Shown here in pieces: positions 6,434 through 13,708 of a DNA stretch of 13,708 nucleotides; position 1 is the stretch's first letter; each line of letters opens with the position of its first letter. Source of the stretch: an uncultured Beijerinckiaceae bacterium (lineage in GTDB: Bacteria; Pseudomonadota; Alphaproteobacteria; Rhizobiales; Beijerinckiaceae); NCBI GenBank assembly GCA_937863205.1, contig CALMGA010000487.1, forward strand, positions 1-13,708. Direction: 5' to 3'. Under the pieces are notes generated by a model that did not search any database, had not been told where the DNA came from, and saw only the letters and a program-made list of their open reading frames with translations. A program made the translations under genes and the position numbers.

Positions 6434-8923
6434 CTACTGCATGGTCGGCGCGTTCCAGATCTCCTCGGCATATTCCCGGATCGTACGGTCGGACGAGAAC
6501 CAAGCCATGGCGGAGATGTTCATGATCCGCGACTTGGCCCAGGCCTTGGGCTGCGACCACAGGGTGTCGACGTCGCGCTGACGGCGCCAGTATGCCTCGA
6601 AGTCGGCCGCCACCATGAAGGTGTCGTAGCCGAGGACGGAGTCGACGAGCGACTGGTAACGGCTGCGGTCGTCGGGCGAGAACAGCCCGTCATAGATGGC
6701 GTTCAGCGTGTCCTTGAGCCGATACGAGTTGATCAGCGCGTCGCGCCCGCGGAAACCTTCGGCGCGGCGCGCTTCCACCTCGGGCGTGGTCATGCCGAAG
6801 ATGAAGATGTTGTCGAGCCCGACCGCCTGCGAGATCTCGATGTTGGCGCCATCCATGGTGCCGATGGTCAGCGCGCCGTTGAGCGCCATCTTCATGTTGC
6901 CGGTGCCCGACGCTTCCATGCCGGCCGTGGAAATCTGCTCGCTCAGGTCGGCGGCGGGGATGATCACCTCGGCGAGGCTGACGTTGTAGTTCGGCAGGAA
7001 GGCGACCTTCAGCTTGTCGCCGATGTCGGGGTCGTTGTTGACGATCTTGGCGACATCGTTGGCGAGCTTGATGATGAGCTTGGCGCGATGGTAGCTCGCC
7101 GCCGCCTTGCCGGCGAAGATCTTGACGCGGGGCTGATAGGTGAGGCCGGGGTTGGCCTTGATCTCGCGGTAAAGGGCCGCCGTCGACAGGACGTTGAGAA
7201 GCTGGCGCTTGTATTCGTGGATGCGCTTGATCTGGACATCGAAGAGCGCGTCGGGCGAGACCGCCACGCCGAGCCGCTCCCCGATCACGCTGGCCAGCGC
7301 CAGCTTGTTGCGCCGGCGGACCCGCTTCATGCGCTCGTCCACGCCGGCATCCTCGGCATAGGCGGCGAACTTCTTCAGCTCGGAAGGATCATCGAGCACC
7401 TTGGGGCCGATCGTGTCCACAAGCAGCGAAGTCAGGCCGGGATTGGCCTCCATGAGCCAGCGGCGGAAGGTGATGCCGTTGGTCTTGTTGACGATGCGGC
7501 CGGGATAGATCGCGCCCAGGTCGGAAAAGATCGTCTGCTTCATCAGGTCGGTGTGCAGCGCCGAGACGCCGTTGATGTGGTTGGAGCCGATAAAGGCGAG
7601 GTGGCCCATGCGCACGCGCTTGCCGCCGCCTTCCTCGATCAGGGACACCTGGGCGAGCTTGGCGTTGTCGCGCATCTCCGCCGGCACCTTGGCGAGGTGC
7701 TTGTGGTTGATGAGGAAGATGATCTGCATGTGCCGCGGCAGCAGCTCGCTCATCAGCTCCAGCGGCCAGGCTTCGAGCGCTTCGGGCAGCAGCGTGTGGT
7801 TGGTGTAGTTCAGCGTGCCCTGAGTGATCGTCCATGCCTCGTTCCAGGGCAGTTCGTGCTCGTCCATCAGCAGCCGCATCAGCTCGGCAACGGCGATCGC
7901 CGGATGGGTGTCGTTCATGTGGATGGCGGCGCAGTCGGCAAGGGTGCGCACCGTCTTGTGCAGGCTGAGATGGCGCCGCAGCAGGTCCTGCAGCGAAGCG
8001 GAGGTGAAGAAGAACTCCTGGCGCAGGCGCAGCGCCTGCCCCGAGCGCGTCTCGTCCGAAGGATAAAGGACGCGCGAAATGCTCTCGGCATAGGCGCGCG
8101 CGGCGAAGGAGCCGACGTGATCGCCCTTGTTGAAGCCGGTGAGGTCGATCTGGTCGACGGCGCGCGCCGACCACAGCCGCAGGGTATTGGCGTGCTTGCC
8201 CTGCCAGCCGATCACCGGCGTGTCATAGGCGACGGCGTTCACCGTTTCGCGCGGATGCCAAACGTTCTTCAGCGGCGCCGCCTCGCTGTCGCCGCCGACC
8301 TGCTCGACGAAGCCGCCGAAATGGATGGGATAAACAACCTCGGGACGCTCGAACTCCCACGGGTTACCGTAGGCCAGCCAGTCTTCCGGGGCTTCGTGTT
8401 GCCAGCCATCCGAAATCATCTGGCGGAACAAGCCGTGCTCGTAGCGGATGCCGTAACCGTACGCCGGCAGGCCGACGCTCGCCATCGACTCCATGAAGCA
8501 GGCGGCGAGCCGCCCGAGGCCGCCGTTGCCGAGCGCGGCATCGGGCTCCTGCGCCCGCACCTCGGCGAGGTCGACGCCGAGGTGCCCGAGAGCTTCGCGG
8601 GCCTGCTCGGTGATGCCGAGGTTGGTCAGCCCATCCATCAGGAGACGCCCGATGAGGAACTCCACCGACAGGTAGTAAACCTGCTTGCTCTTCTGGGCAT
8701 GGGTGCGGCGCGTCGCGCTCATCCAGCGGTCGACGATGCGGTCGCGGACGGCAAGGGCGAGGGCAAGGAACCAGTCGCGCGAACTGGCGGTCTTGATGTC
8801 CTTGCCGACGGCGTAGATCAGCTTGTCAACGATCGCAACGCGCAGTTCTTCGCTGTCACCGAGCAACGGCCGCGTGGCCTGACTCTTCTGGATCGCGGTT
8901 TCGGCTTGTTCGGCCTGCAGCAT
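6434..8923 (-). CDS. glgP: Glycogen/maltodextrin phosphorylase
   Basis: This 829-residue enzyme removes glucose-1-phosphate from the non-reducing ends of alpha-1,4-glucans using pyridoxal phosphate (glycosyltransferase family 35). Length and motifs are those of a complete bacterial phosphorylase: [13 protein letters not shown] at 83-95, [19 protein letters not shown] at 131-149, [13 protein letters not shown] at 156-168, [17 protein letters not shown] at 334-350, [14 protein letters not shown] at 564-577, and the cofactor signature [20 protein letters not shown] at 670-689, in which Lys678 should carry the cofactor. The ATG at 8921-8923 gives an N-terminal extension of about 25 residues before the conserved LIYAVGKD region, as usual in this group. 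It heads the minus-strand group glgP-rpmF and faces away from rsfS. Two GH13 enzymes lie nearby, fitting storage-glucan breakdown; whether it prefers glycogen or maltodextrin cannot be told. Confidence 0.96.
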   Translation of the reverse strand: MLQAEQAETAIQKSQATRPLLGDSEELRVAIVDKLIYAVGKDIKTASSRDWFLALALAVRDRIVDRWMSATRRTHAQKSKQVYYLSVEFLIGRLLMDGLTNLGITEQAREALGHLGVDLAEVRAQEPDAALGNGGLGRLAACFMESMASVGLPAYGYGIRYEHGLFRQMISDGWQHEAPEDWLAYGNPWEFERPEVVYPIHFGGFVEQVGGDSEAAPLKNVWHPRETVNAVAYDTPVIGWQGKHANTLRLWSARAVDQIDLTGFNKGDHVGSFAARAYAESISRVLYPSDETRSGQALRLRQEFFFTSASLQDLLRRHLSLHKTVRTLADCAAIHMNDTHPAIAVAELMRLLMDEHELPWNEAWTITQGTLNYTNHTLLPEALEAWPLELMSELLPRHMQIIFLINHKHLAKVPAEMRDNAKLAQVSLIEEGGGKRVRMGHLAFIGSNHINGVSALHTDLMKQTIFSDLGAIYPGRIVNKTNGITFRRWLMEANPGLTSLLVDTIGPKVLDDPSELKKFAAYAEDAGVDERMKRVRRRNKLALASVIGERLGVAVSPDALFDVQIKRIHEYKRQLLNVLSTAALYREIKANPGLTYQPRVKIFAGKAAASYHRAKLIIKLANDVAKIVNNDPDIGDKLKVAFLPNYNVSLAEVIIPAADLSEQISTAGMEASGTGNMKMALNGALTIGTMDGANIEISQAVGLDNIFIFGMTTPEVEARRAEGFRGRDALINSYRLKDTLNAIYDGLFSPDDRSRYQSLVDSVLGYDTFMVAADFEAYWRRQRDVDTLWSQPKAWAKSRIMNISAMAWFSSDRTIREYAEEIWNAPTMQ

Positions 8924-9262
8924 GAAGATCCGTTCTCTTTCGTTCGATAGAGGCGCTTGCTGACGAGGGACTTCGTCGGCGCCGGCGTACGCCCATCAAC
9001 TTTCGCGCCACTCGCTGCGGCGGCACGATTCGAAGCCGGCAGCGCGGTGCGGCAACATGGCGGCACGGCGCGCAAATGCGCAAGCGCGGGCGTCAAGGTT
9101 AAAGATCGCGTTTCGTGAAAGCGATTGAAAAAAGGAAATTCTCGGGCCATCTTGCAAGGCGTACCGGTCCGACGACCGGGTGCACCGAGGATTTTGGCGC
9201 TGATCAACACGGGTTTGAACGAGGCCACCGCGCAGCGGCTTCCTCCGCCTGGAGCTTCAAAG
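8924..9262. other. 339-bp gene-free region between divergent glgP and rsfS
   Basis: I see no convincing gene here. The rsfS frame stays open back to a TTG at 9125, but that extension has no recognisable similarity and the better ribosome binding site is at the downstream GTG. The stretch around 9091-9150 is noticeably richer in A/T than its surroundings and is the likeliest promoter area for both genes. A weak sigma70-like pair for rsfS is TTGAAA (9125-9130) with CATCTT (9148-9153) 17 bases on; a TTGACG on the minus strand (9091-9096) has no good -10 partner. A small hairpin at 9164-9179 is listed separately. Confidence 0.5.
9164..9179. repeat. 6-bp inverted repeat in the rsfS upstream region
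   Basis: CCGGTC (9164-9169) and GACCGG (9174-9179) flank a four-base loop (CGAC). It lies about 85 bases before the rsfS start and just downstream of the weak promoter-like pair, so it could be an operator or a leader hairpin. Short arms in GC-rich DNA make chance plausible. Confidence 0.3.
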
Positions 9263-9616
9263 GTGGACGGCGGGTTCTCCAAAGGCGAATCGCTTGTTCA
9301 GGTTGTGATGGGTTGTCTCGACGATGCCAAGGCCGAAGACACAACCTTGATCGATCTGCACGGAAAAACCTCGATCGCTGATGCGATGATCATCACGACC
9401 GGGCGCTCCAGCGTTCACGTCAACGCCATCTCCGATCGCGTGCTGCGCGCGCTGAAGGAGATGGAACTGAACAGGGCGCGGACGGAAGGTCTCGCCAACG
9501 GCGACTGGGTGCTGATCGACGCGGGTGACGTGATCATCCACATCTTCCGCCCGGAAGTGCGCCAGTTCTACAATCTCGAAAAGATGTGGGGCGCCGACAG
9601 GCCGCTCGGGGTCTGA
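9263..9616 (+). CDS. rsfS: Ribosome silencing factor RsfS
   Basis: RsfS (DUF143/Iojap family) binds ribosomal protein L14 on the large subunit, blocks joining with the small subunit and slows translation in starvation. From the GTG at 9263 the protein is 117 residues, the normal length. Family blocks visible are LDDAKAEDTTLIDLHGKTSIADAMIITTGRSSVHVNAISDRV (19-60) and DWVLIDAGDVIIHIFRPEVRQFYNLEKMW (81-109). This GTG has a clear GGAG eight bases upstream (9251-9254), whereas the open frame back to a TTG at 9125 would add 46 unrecognisable residues, so I prefer the short form. rlmH follows 21 bases downstream, the conserved rsfS-rlmH pair, evidently an operon. nadD, which usually precedes rsfS, is absent; glgP lies there instead. 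Confidence 0.93.
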   Translation: MDGGFSKGESLVQVVMGCLDDAKAEDTTLIDLHGKTSIADAMIITTGRSSVHVNAISDRVLRALKEMELNRARTEGLANGDWVLIDAGDVIIHIFRPEVRQFYNLEKMWGADRPLGV

Positions 9617-9637
9617 GCGGCCCGCCGGTCAACGGCG

Positions 9638-10114
9638 GTGCGGGTGACGCTGGCCTGTATCGGCCGGCAGAAGGCCGGAGCCGAGCGCGACCTCGCCGAG
9701 CGTTACCTCGATCGGGCCCAGGCCGCCGGTCGGGCCGCCGGCCTCAGTTTCGATCTGCGCGAATTCGGCGAAAGCCGGGCCAAGAGCGCGCCCGCGCGCA
9801 AGGCCGAGGAAGCCTCGGTCCTTCGAACCCTCGCCGCAGGCGGTGACCTCATCCTCTTCGACGAGCGCGGCGCGGTTCACGACAGTCCGAGCTTCGCCGG
9901 GCTGATCGGCCGGTCGCGCGACGACGGCAACGCCCGACTGCTCCTCGCCATCGGCGGCGCCGACGGCCTCGATGCCGCCCTGCGCGACGAGGCTCGGGCG
10001 CTCGTCGCCTTCGGAGCGATGACTTGGCCGCACCAGCTCGTGCGGATCATGGCTTGCGAGCAGATCTACCGGGCGGTGACGCTGCTCACCGGCCATCCCT
10101 ACCACCGCGCGTAA
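9638..10114 (+). CDS. rlmH: 23S rRNA (pseudouridine-1915-N3)-methyltransferase RlmH
   Basis: RlmH is a SPOUT-class methyltransferase that adds a methyl group to pseudouridine 1915 in helix 69 of 23S rRNA on assembled ribosomes. The 158-residue product is of family length. It begins MRVTLACIGRQKAGAERDL (with GTG read as Met), has the SAM-pocket glycine stretch LLLAIGGADGLD at 101-112, and ends with the conserved knot region FGAMTWPHQLVRIMACEQIYRA (125-146) and the C-terminal PYHRA. A second GTG two codons later is possible, but homologues start at the first. It is 21 bases downstream of rsfS on the same strand and probably shares its transcript; the next gene is convergent. Confidence 0.95.
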   Translation: MRVTLACIGRQKAGAERDLAERYLDRAQAAGRAAGLSFDLREFGESRAKSAPARKAEEASVLRTLAAGGDLILFDERGAVHDSPSFAGLIGRSRDDGNARLLLAIGGADGLDAALRDEARALVAFGAMTWPHQLVRIMACEQIYRAVTLLTGHPYHRA

Positions 10115-10153
10115 GTGCTCAGGTTCGACTGTGAGATTCGCAACGTCAAGCGT

Positions 10154-10190
10154 CGGCGGCCCCGCCGCAATGCGATGCTCGGGGAAGCAT
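10154..10190. terminator. Two adjacent small stem-loops between convergent rlmH and the alpha-glucosidase gene
   Basis: CGGCGG (10154-10159) and CCGCCG (10162-10167) are near-abutting complementary arms, and ATGCT (10175-10179) pairs with AGCAT (10186-10190) around a six-base loop. They occupy the 94-bp gap between two genes that end facing each other, where a bidirectional stop would be expected. There is no U-run on either side, so this is a weak candidate for a structured 3' end and not a standard intrinsic terminator. Confidence 0.25.
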
Positions 10191-10208
10191 GGCGGAAGCT
10201 TGCACACG

Positions 10209-11813
10209 TCACGCGGGGACGCCGAGTGCCACGACGCAGCCTTCGTCGGGGCGCAGCGCCATCGTGCCGGCGACCTCCTCGCCGCGGCGGTCGAGATGCG
10301 TGGTCAGGATGATCCGGCCCGGCTCGATGCCGACCCGCGCCGGCTCGCCGACCAGGTTGAGCACGACGGCGAGGCGACTCGTGCCCTGCGCGCGGGTGAA
10401 GCGCAGCACGCCCCCCTCGGCGCGGACATCGGCGATCGCACCGCCGCCCAGCGCCGGCTCGCGGCGGCGCAAGGCCAGCAGTTCGCGGTAAAGGGCGAGG
10501 ACCGAGGCGGGATCGTGCGTTTCGCTTTCGACGTTCACGATGGCGTGGTCGGTGCCGAGCGGCAGCCAGGGGGTGCCGGTGGTGAAGCCGCCCTTGGGAC
10601 TGCCGTTCCACGGCATCGGCGTGCGCTCGGGATCGCGGCCCTGGCCGATGCCGGGCTGACGCTTCTCGGCCGGGTCCTGCACCAGCGCCGGCGGGATCGG
10701 CACGTCGAGCATGCCGATCTCCTCACCGTAGTAGATGGTCGGCGTGCCCCGCAGCGTCAGCAGCAGGGTGGCGGCAATCCGCGCCTGCGCCGGCCCGATC
10801 CGTGTCCCGATCCGCGACTGGTCGTGGTTGGAAAGCACCCAGTTCGGCCAGGCGCCGGGCGGCAGGGCCGCCTCGTATCGCCGGATGATGCCGGCGATGT
10901 TGTCGGCCGTCCATTGCGCCTTGATGAGGGTGAAGTTGAAGGGCATCTGCGCCCCGCCCTGCCCGCCGGGGCCGTAGTACGCCACGAGGCGCTCGACCGG
11001 CAGGTAGATCTCGCCGATCAGCAACCGGTCGCCGGGATAGCCGTCGAGCAGCCGGCGCATGTCGGCGACGATGCCCATCGTTTCCGGGCGGTCGGCGTCG
11101 TAGACCGGCTTGAGCTTGTCGCGGGTGGACATGCCGGGGCGCCAGTCCGGGTTGGGCGGATTGTTGCGGAACTCCGCGTCCTTGATCATGCACCACATCA
11201 CGTCGACCCGGAACCCATCGACGCCGCGGTCGAGCCAGAAGCGCAGGGCGTCGAACATCGCCGCCTTGACGGCCGGGTTGCGCCAGTTGAGGTCCGGCTG
11301 CTCCTTCAGGAAGGAATGGAGGTAGTACTGGCCGGTCGCCTCGTCCCATTCCCAGGCGATGCCGCCGAAGTGGCTGAGCCAGTTGTTGGGCGGGCCGCCG
11401 CCCGGTGCCGGATCGCGCCAAACGTACCAGTCGCGCCGGGGATTGCCGCGCGACGAGCGGCTTTCCAGGAACCACGGGTGCTGATTCGACGAATGGTTGG
11501 GCACGTAGTCGAGCACCAGGCGCATGCCGCGGCCGTGCACGGCCGCCACCAGCGCGTCGAAGTCGGCGAGGGTGCCGAACAGCGGGTCGACCCCGGTGTA
11601 ATCCGACACGTCGTAGCCGAAATCGGCCATCGGCGAGGGATAGATCGGCGACAGCCACACCGTGTCTATCGCCAGCGAATGGAGGTGGTCGAGGCGCGAG
11701 GTGATCCCCGCCAGGTCGCCGATGCCGTCGCCGGTGCTGTCCTGGTACGAGCGGGGGTAGACCTGATAGATGACCGCGCGCTGCCACCAGTGCTTGAGAT
11801 CCGACATAGGCAT
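10209..11813 (-). CDS. GH13 alpha-glucosidase (oligo-glucosidase type)
   Basis: A 534-residue glycoside hydrolase family 13 enzyme that should release glucose from the ends of malto- or isomalto-oligosaccharides. The N-terminus WWQRAVIYQVYPRSYQDSTGDGIGDLAGI has the calcium-loop pattern D-x-T-x-D-G-I-G-D (residues 25-33). The four conserved regions are present: DYVPNHSS (102-109), GFRVDVMW with the predicted nucleophile Asp204, LLIGEIY with the predicted acid/base Glu268, and LSNHDQSR with Asp331. TPMPWNGSPKGGFTTG (398-413) is typical of the oligo-1,6-/alpha-glucosidase subgroup. No signal peptide is visible, so it is probably cytoplasmic. The ATG at 11813 is chosen, with ATG 11807 possible. 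The reading frame continues open upstream far beneath the divergent neighbour, but that is GC-driven. Linkage preference (alpha-1,4, alpha-1,6 or trehalose) cannot be told. Confidence 0.92.
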   Translation of the reverse strand: MPMSDLKHWWQRAVIYQVYPRSYQDSTGDGIGDLAGITSRLDHLHSLAIDTVWLSPIYPSPMADFGYDVSDYTGVDPLFGTLADFDALVAAVHGRGMRLVLDYVPNHSSNQHPWFLESRSSRGNPRRDWYVWRDPAPGGGPPNNWLSHFGGIAWEWDEATGQYYLHSFLKEQPDLNWRNPAVKAAMFDALRFWLDRGVDGFRVDVMWCMIKDAEFRNNPPNPDWRPGMSTRDKLKPVYDADRPETMGIVADMRRLLDGYPGDRLLIGEIYLPVERLVAYYGPGGQGGAQMPFNFTLIKAQWTADNIAGIIRRYEAALPPGAWPNWVLSNHDQSRIGTRIGPAQARIAATLLLTLRGTPTIYYGEEIGMLDVPIPPALVQDPAEKRQPGIGQGRDPERTPMPWNGSPKGGFTTGTPWLPLGTDHAIVNVESETHDPASVLALYRELLALRRREPALGGGAIADVRAEGGVLRFTRAQGTSRLAVVLNLVGEPARVGIEPGRIILTTHLDRRGEEVAGTMALRPDEGCVVALGVPA

Positions 11814-11839
11814 GTGTGTCCCGGCTGTGATCGGTGGGC

Positions 11840-11903
11840 TGCATGCACGCCGCTGCCGGGCCCGGCAAGGTGGTGCGAGCGAACGGTCGCGGGCCGGCGA
11901 CCG
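11840..11903. promoter_or_regulatory. Palindrome-rich divergent regulatory region between the two GH13 genes
   Basis: The 159-bp gap between the divergent GH13 starts holds three perfect dyads within 64 bases: TGCATGCA (11840-11847), TGCCGGGCCCGGCA (11854-11867) and CGGTCGC-N6-GCGACCG (11884-11903). This position is where a regulator shared by both genes would bind. I see no recognisable sigma70 promoter and no clear match to a known sugar-regulator operator, so the regulatory role is inference from layout and symmetry. Confidence 0.4.
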
Positions 11904-11972
11904 ATGCGGCCAGCCAATGGACGCTGACGAAGCTTTGCCGCAGGAACGCGCCACCTGCCCGGAGCGTGCGCC

Positions 11973-13634
11973 TTGATCAACGACCTTTGGTACAAGAACG
12001 CGATCATCTACTGCCTGCACGTCGGCACCTTTCTCGACGTCAGCGGCGACGGGGTCGGCGATTTCCAGGGCCTGTTGCGCCGGCTCGACTACATCCAGGG
12101 CATGGGGGCGACGGCGGTCTGGCTGATGCCGTTCCAAACATCGCCCGGGCGCGACGACGGCTACGACATTTCCGACTACTACAACGTCGACAGCCGCTAC
12201 GGCACGCTGGGCGACTTCGCCGAGTTCACCCACGGTTGCCGGCAGCGCGGCCTGCGCGTGCTGATCGACCTCGTGGTCAACCACACTTCCGACCAGCACC
12301 CGTGGTTCAAGTCGGCGCGCGCCGACCCGCACTCGCCCTACCGCGACTGGTACGTATGGTCGAAGACCAAGCCGGCGCACGCCGACCAGGGCATCGTCTT
12401 TCCCGGACACCAGCGCTCGACCTGGACCCGCGACCCGCTCGCCAAGGCCTACTATTTCCACCGCTTCTACGAGTTCCAGCCCGATCTCAACACGGCCAAC
12501 CCCGACGTCCAGTCCGAGATCCTGAAGATCATGGGCTTCTGGCTGCAGCTCGGCGTCTCGGGGTTCCGCATGGACGCCGTGCCCTTCGTGATCGCCACCA
12601 AGGGCGCCGAGGTCGACCGGCCGCAGGAGCGGTACGACATGCTCCGGCTGTTCCGCGAATTCCTGCAGTGGCGCGCCGGCGACGCGGTGATCCTGGGCGA
12701 AGCCAACGTGCTGCCCGACAGCGACATGGAGTATTTCGGCAGCTCGGGCGAGCGCCTGCAGATGATGTTCAACTTCCCCGTCAACCAGCGGCTGTTCTAC
12801 GCCCTGGCGACGGCCGATCCCAAGCCGCTGGCGGAAGCGCTGGTCGCGACGCGGCCGCGCCCGGCGACCGGGCAATGGGGCACTTTCCTGCGCAACCACG
12901 ACGAACTCGACCTCGGCCGCCTCACCGACGAGCAGCGCGAAGCGGTGTTCGCCGCCTTTGCCCCCGATGAGGACATGCGGCTCTACGGGCGCGGCATCCG
13001 GCGCCGCCTCGCGCCGATGCTGAACGGCGACCGCCGCCGCATCGAACTCGCCTATTCGCTGATGCTGACCATGCCCGGCACCCCCGTGATACGCTACGGC
13101 GACGAGATCGGCATGGGCGACGATCTCGCCCTGCCCGAGCGCAACTGCGCGCGCACCCCGATGCAGTGGACCAACGAGCCCCACGGCGGCTTCACCGCTG
13201 GCACGCCGGCCGGCAGCGTCATCACCGAAGGCGCCTACGGGTACCGCCATTGCAACGTCGCCGACCAGCGCCGCGATCCCAACTCGCTCTTGAACTGGCT
13301 GGAGCGCGTGGTGCGGCTGCGCAAGGAGGTGCCGGAGATCGCCTGGGGCGACTTCAGGATCATCGACGTCGACAACCCGGAAGTGTTCGCCCTGCGCTAC
13401 GATTGGCACAACAATTCCGTGCTGTTCGTGCACAATCTCGGCGACACGCCGCGCGAGGTCGGCTTCAACCCCAACACGGAAACCGGGACCACCGACCTCC
13501 TGGTCAACCTGCTCTCGCACGACCACAGTCCGGCCGACGCCGATGGCCGCCATCGCATCCTGCTCGAATCCTACGGCTACCGCTGGTTCCGGGTCGGCGG
13601 GCTCGACGCGCTGCTGCGCCGCTCCAGCCTTTGA
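11973..13634 (+). CDS. Trehalose-synthase-like GH13 enzyme (alpha-amylase family)
   Basis: A 553-residue GH13 enzyme closest in pattern to trehalose synthase (maltose alpha-D-glucosyltransferase, maltose to trehalose). Visible are LWYKNAIIYCLHVGTF (5-20), RDDGYDISDYYNVDSRYGTL (60-79), DLVVNHTSDQHPWF (99-112), GFRMDAVPF with predicted nucleophile Asp201, LGEANV with predicted acid/base Glu243, and FLRNHDELDL with Asp310. GIRRRLAPMLNGDRRRIELAYSL (341-363) and ARTPMQW (393-399) are further TreS-type segments. There is no C-terminal maltokinase domain. It belongs to a proteobacterial TreS-like group often annotated only as an alpha-amylase family protein, so true activity is uncertain. No signal peptide is visible. 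The TTG at 11973 has a GGAG eight bases upstream (11961-11964) and places WYKNA at the N-terminus. It diverges from the alpha-glucosidase gene. Confidence 0.9.
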   Translation: MINDLWYKNAIIYCLHVGTFLDVSGDGVGDFQGLLRRLDYIQGMGATAVWLMPFQTSPGRDDGYDISDYYNVDSRYGTLGDFAEFTHGCRQRGLRVLIDLVVNHTSDQHPWFKSARADPHSPYRDWYVWSKTKPAHADQGIVFPGHQRSTWTRDPLAKAYYFHRFYEFQPDLNTANPDVQSEILKIMGFWLQLGVSGFRMDAVPFVIATKGAEVDRPQERYDMLRLFREFLQWRAGDAVILGEANVLPDSDMEYFGSSGERLQMMFNFPVNQRLFYALATADPKPLAEALVATRPRPATGQWGTFLRNHDELDLGRLTDEQREAVFAAFAPDEDMRLYGRGIRRRLAPMLNGDRRRIELAYSLMLTMPGTPVIRYGDEIGMGDDLALPERNCARTPMQWTNEPHGGFTAGTPAGSVITEGAYGYRHCNVADQRRDPNSLLNWLERVVRLRKEVPEIAWGDFRIIDVDNPEVFALRYDWHNNSVLFVHNLGDTPREVGFNPNTETGTTDLLVNLLSHDHSPADADGRHRILLESYGYRWFRVGGLDALLRRSSL

Positions 13635-13690
13635 GGGCGCCGCCGCGATAAGGACACGTTTTCTCGCTCTCGTCGCGCTCGGAGAATCGC

Positions 13691-13708
13691 ATGGGGCGGG
13701 ATCGGGCG
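13691..13708 (+). CDS. Possible start of a further gene, cut by the right edge
   Basis: An ATG at 13691 is preceded six bases upstream by GGAG (13681-13684) and opens a frame of six codons (MGRDRA) to the window end. Spacing of 56 bases after the TreS-like stop would suit a same-direction neighbour. Six residues are too few to recognise any family, and the rest of 13635-13690 shows nothing else. Confidence 0.3.

Noticed and set aside
6347..8950. An 867-codon open frame on the plus strand opposite glgP.
   Set aside because: Its translation has biased composition without a recognisable family, while the minus strand has an unbroken phosphorylase with all signatures. Antisense open frames are expected at this GC content.
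8818..9282. A 154-codon minus-strand frame covering the glgP start and the glgP-rsfS gap.
   Set aside because: It overlaps the glgP N-terminus in another frame and the rsfS start, and its translation is low-complexity; I found no sign it is coding.
11814..13553. The alpha-glucosidase frame on the minus strand stays open for about 580 codons upstream, antisense through nearly all of the TreS-like gene, as if a 1114-residue fusion protein existed.
   Set aside because: The GH13 N-terminus (WWQRAVIYQVYPRSY) lies right after ATG 11813, the upstream translation has low complexity and no recognisable domain, and the plus strand there encodes a full GH13 enzyme. It is a by-product of GC-rich codon use.
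1..13708. Mobile elements, CRISPR arrays, phage genes or a novel defence system.
   Set aside because: No transposase or integrase motifs, no regularly spaced repeats, and no run of unknown genes. All long genes except the DUF1186/SEC-C one belong to known metabolic or ribosomal families.

Overview
The window is a very GC-rich (roughly 70% by eye) chromosomal segment, most likely from an alphaproteobacterium. The protein families, the oxygen-dependent (aerobic) cobalamin route marked by CobG, and a CCGAAAA-N11-TTTTCGG palindrome resembling repeats I recall from Hyphomicrobiales/rhizobial genomes all point that way. I cannot name genus or species. I see no phage, transposon, CRISPR or tRNA signal. 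It reads as ordinary core and housekeeping chromosome with some unusual arrangements.

Left third (1-5050), corrin-ring synthesis: cobG (cut by the left edge), cobJ, cobK on the opposite strand, cobL, cobE, cobM. Together they act on precorrin-3A (CobG, ring contraction precursor), precorrin-3B (CobJ), precorrin-4 (CobM), precorrin-6A (CobK reductase) and precorrin-6B (CobL, two methylations plus decarboxylation), with CobE as an accessory protein. CobI, CobF and CobH are needed to complete the route and are not in this window. Genes are packed with ATGA/GTGA-type overlaps (cobG-cobJ, cobE-cobM). cobK is inverted: it overlaps the end of cobJ tail to tail and touches the start of cobL head to head.

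Middle (5112-8923, all minus strand): glgP (glycogen/maltodextrin phosphorylase), then rpmF (ribosomal protein L32), then a DUF1186/SEC-C protein of unknown function. Spacers between these genes hold a 9-bp inverted repeat (glgP-rpmF), and a dispersed-repeat-like palindrome plus a perfect 16-bp palindrome (rpmF-DUF1186).

Right third: a 339-bp gene-free stretch separates glgP from the plus-strand pair rsfS-rlmH (ribosome silencing factor and 23S rRNA pseudouridine methyltransferase). After that come two GH13 enzymes transcribed divergently from a 159-bp intergenic region rich in palindromes: an alpha-glucosidase-type enzyme (minus) and a trehalose-synthase-like enzyme (plus). With glgP these suggest a glycogen/maltodextrin/trehalose metabolism neighbourhood into which rsfS-rlmH has been placed. 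The last 74 bases may hold the ribosome binding site and first codons of another plus-strand gene.

I did not find a convincing undescribed system. The best second looks are the TreS-like enzyme of unresolved specificity, the palindromic divergent GH13 regulatory region, the inverted cobK, and the intergenic palindromes around rpmF.
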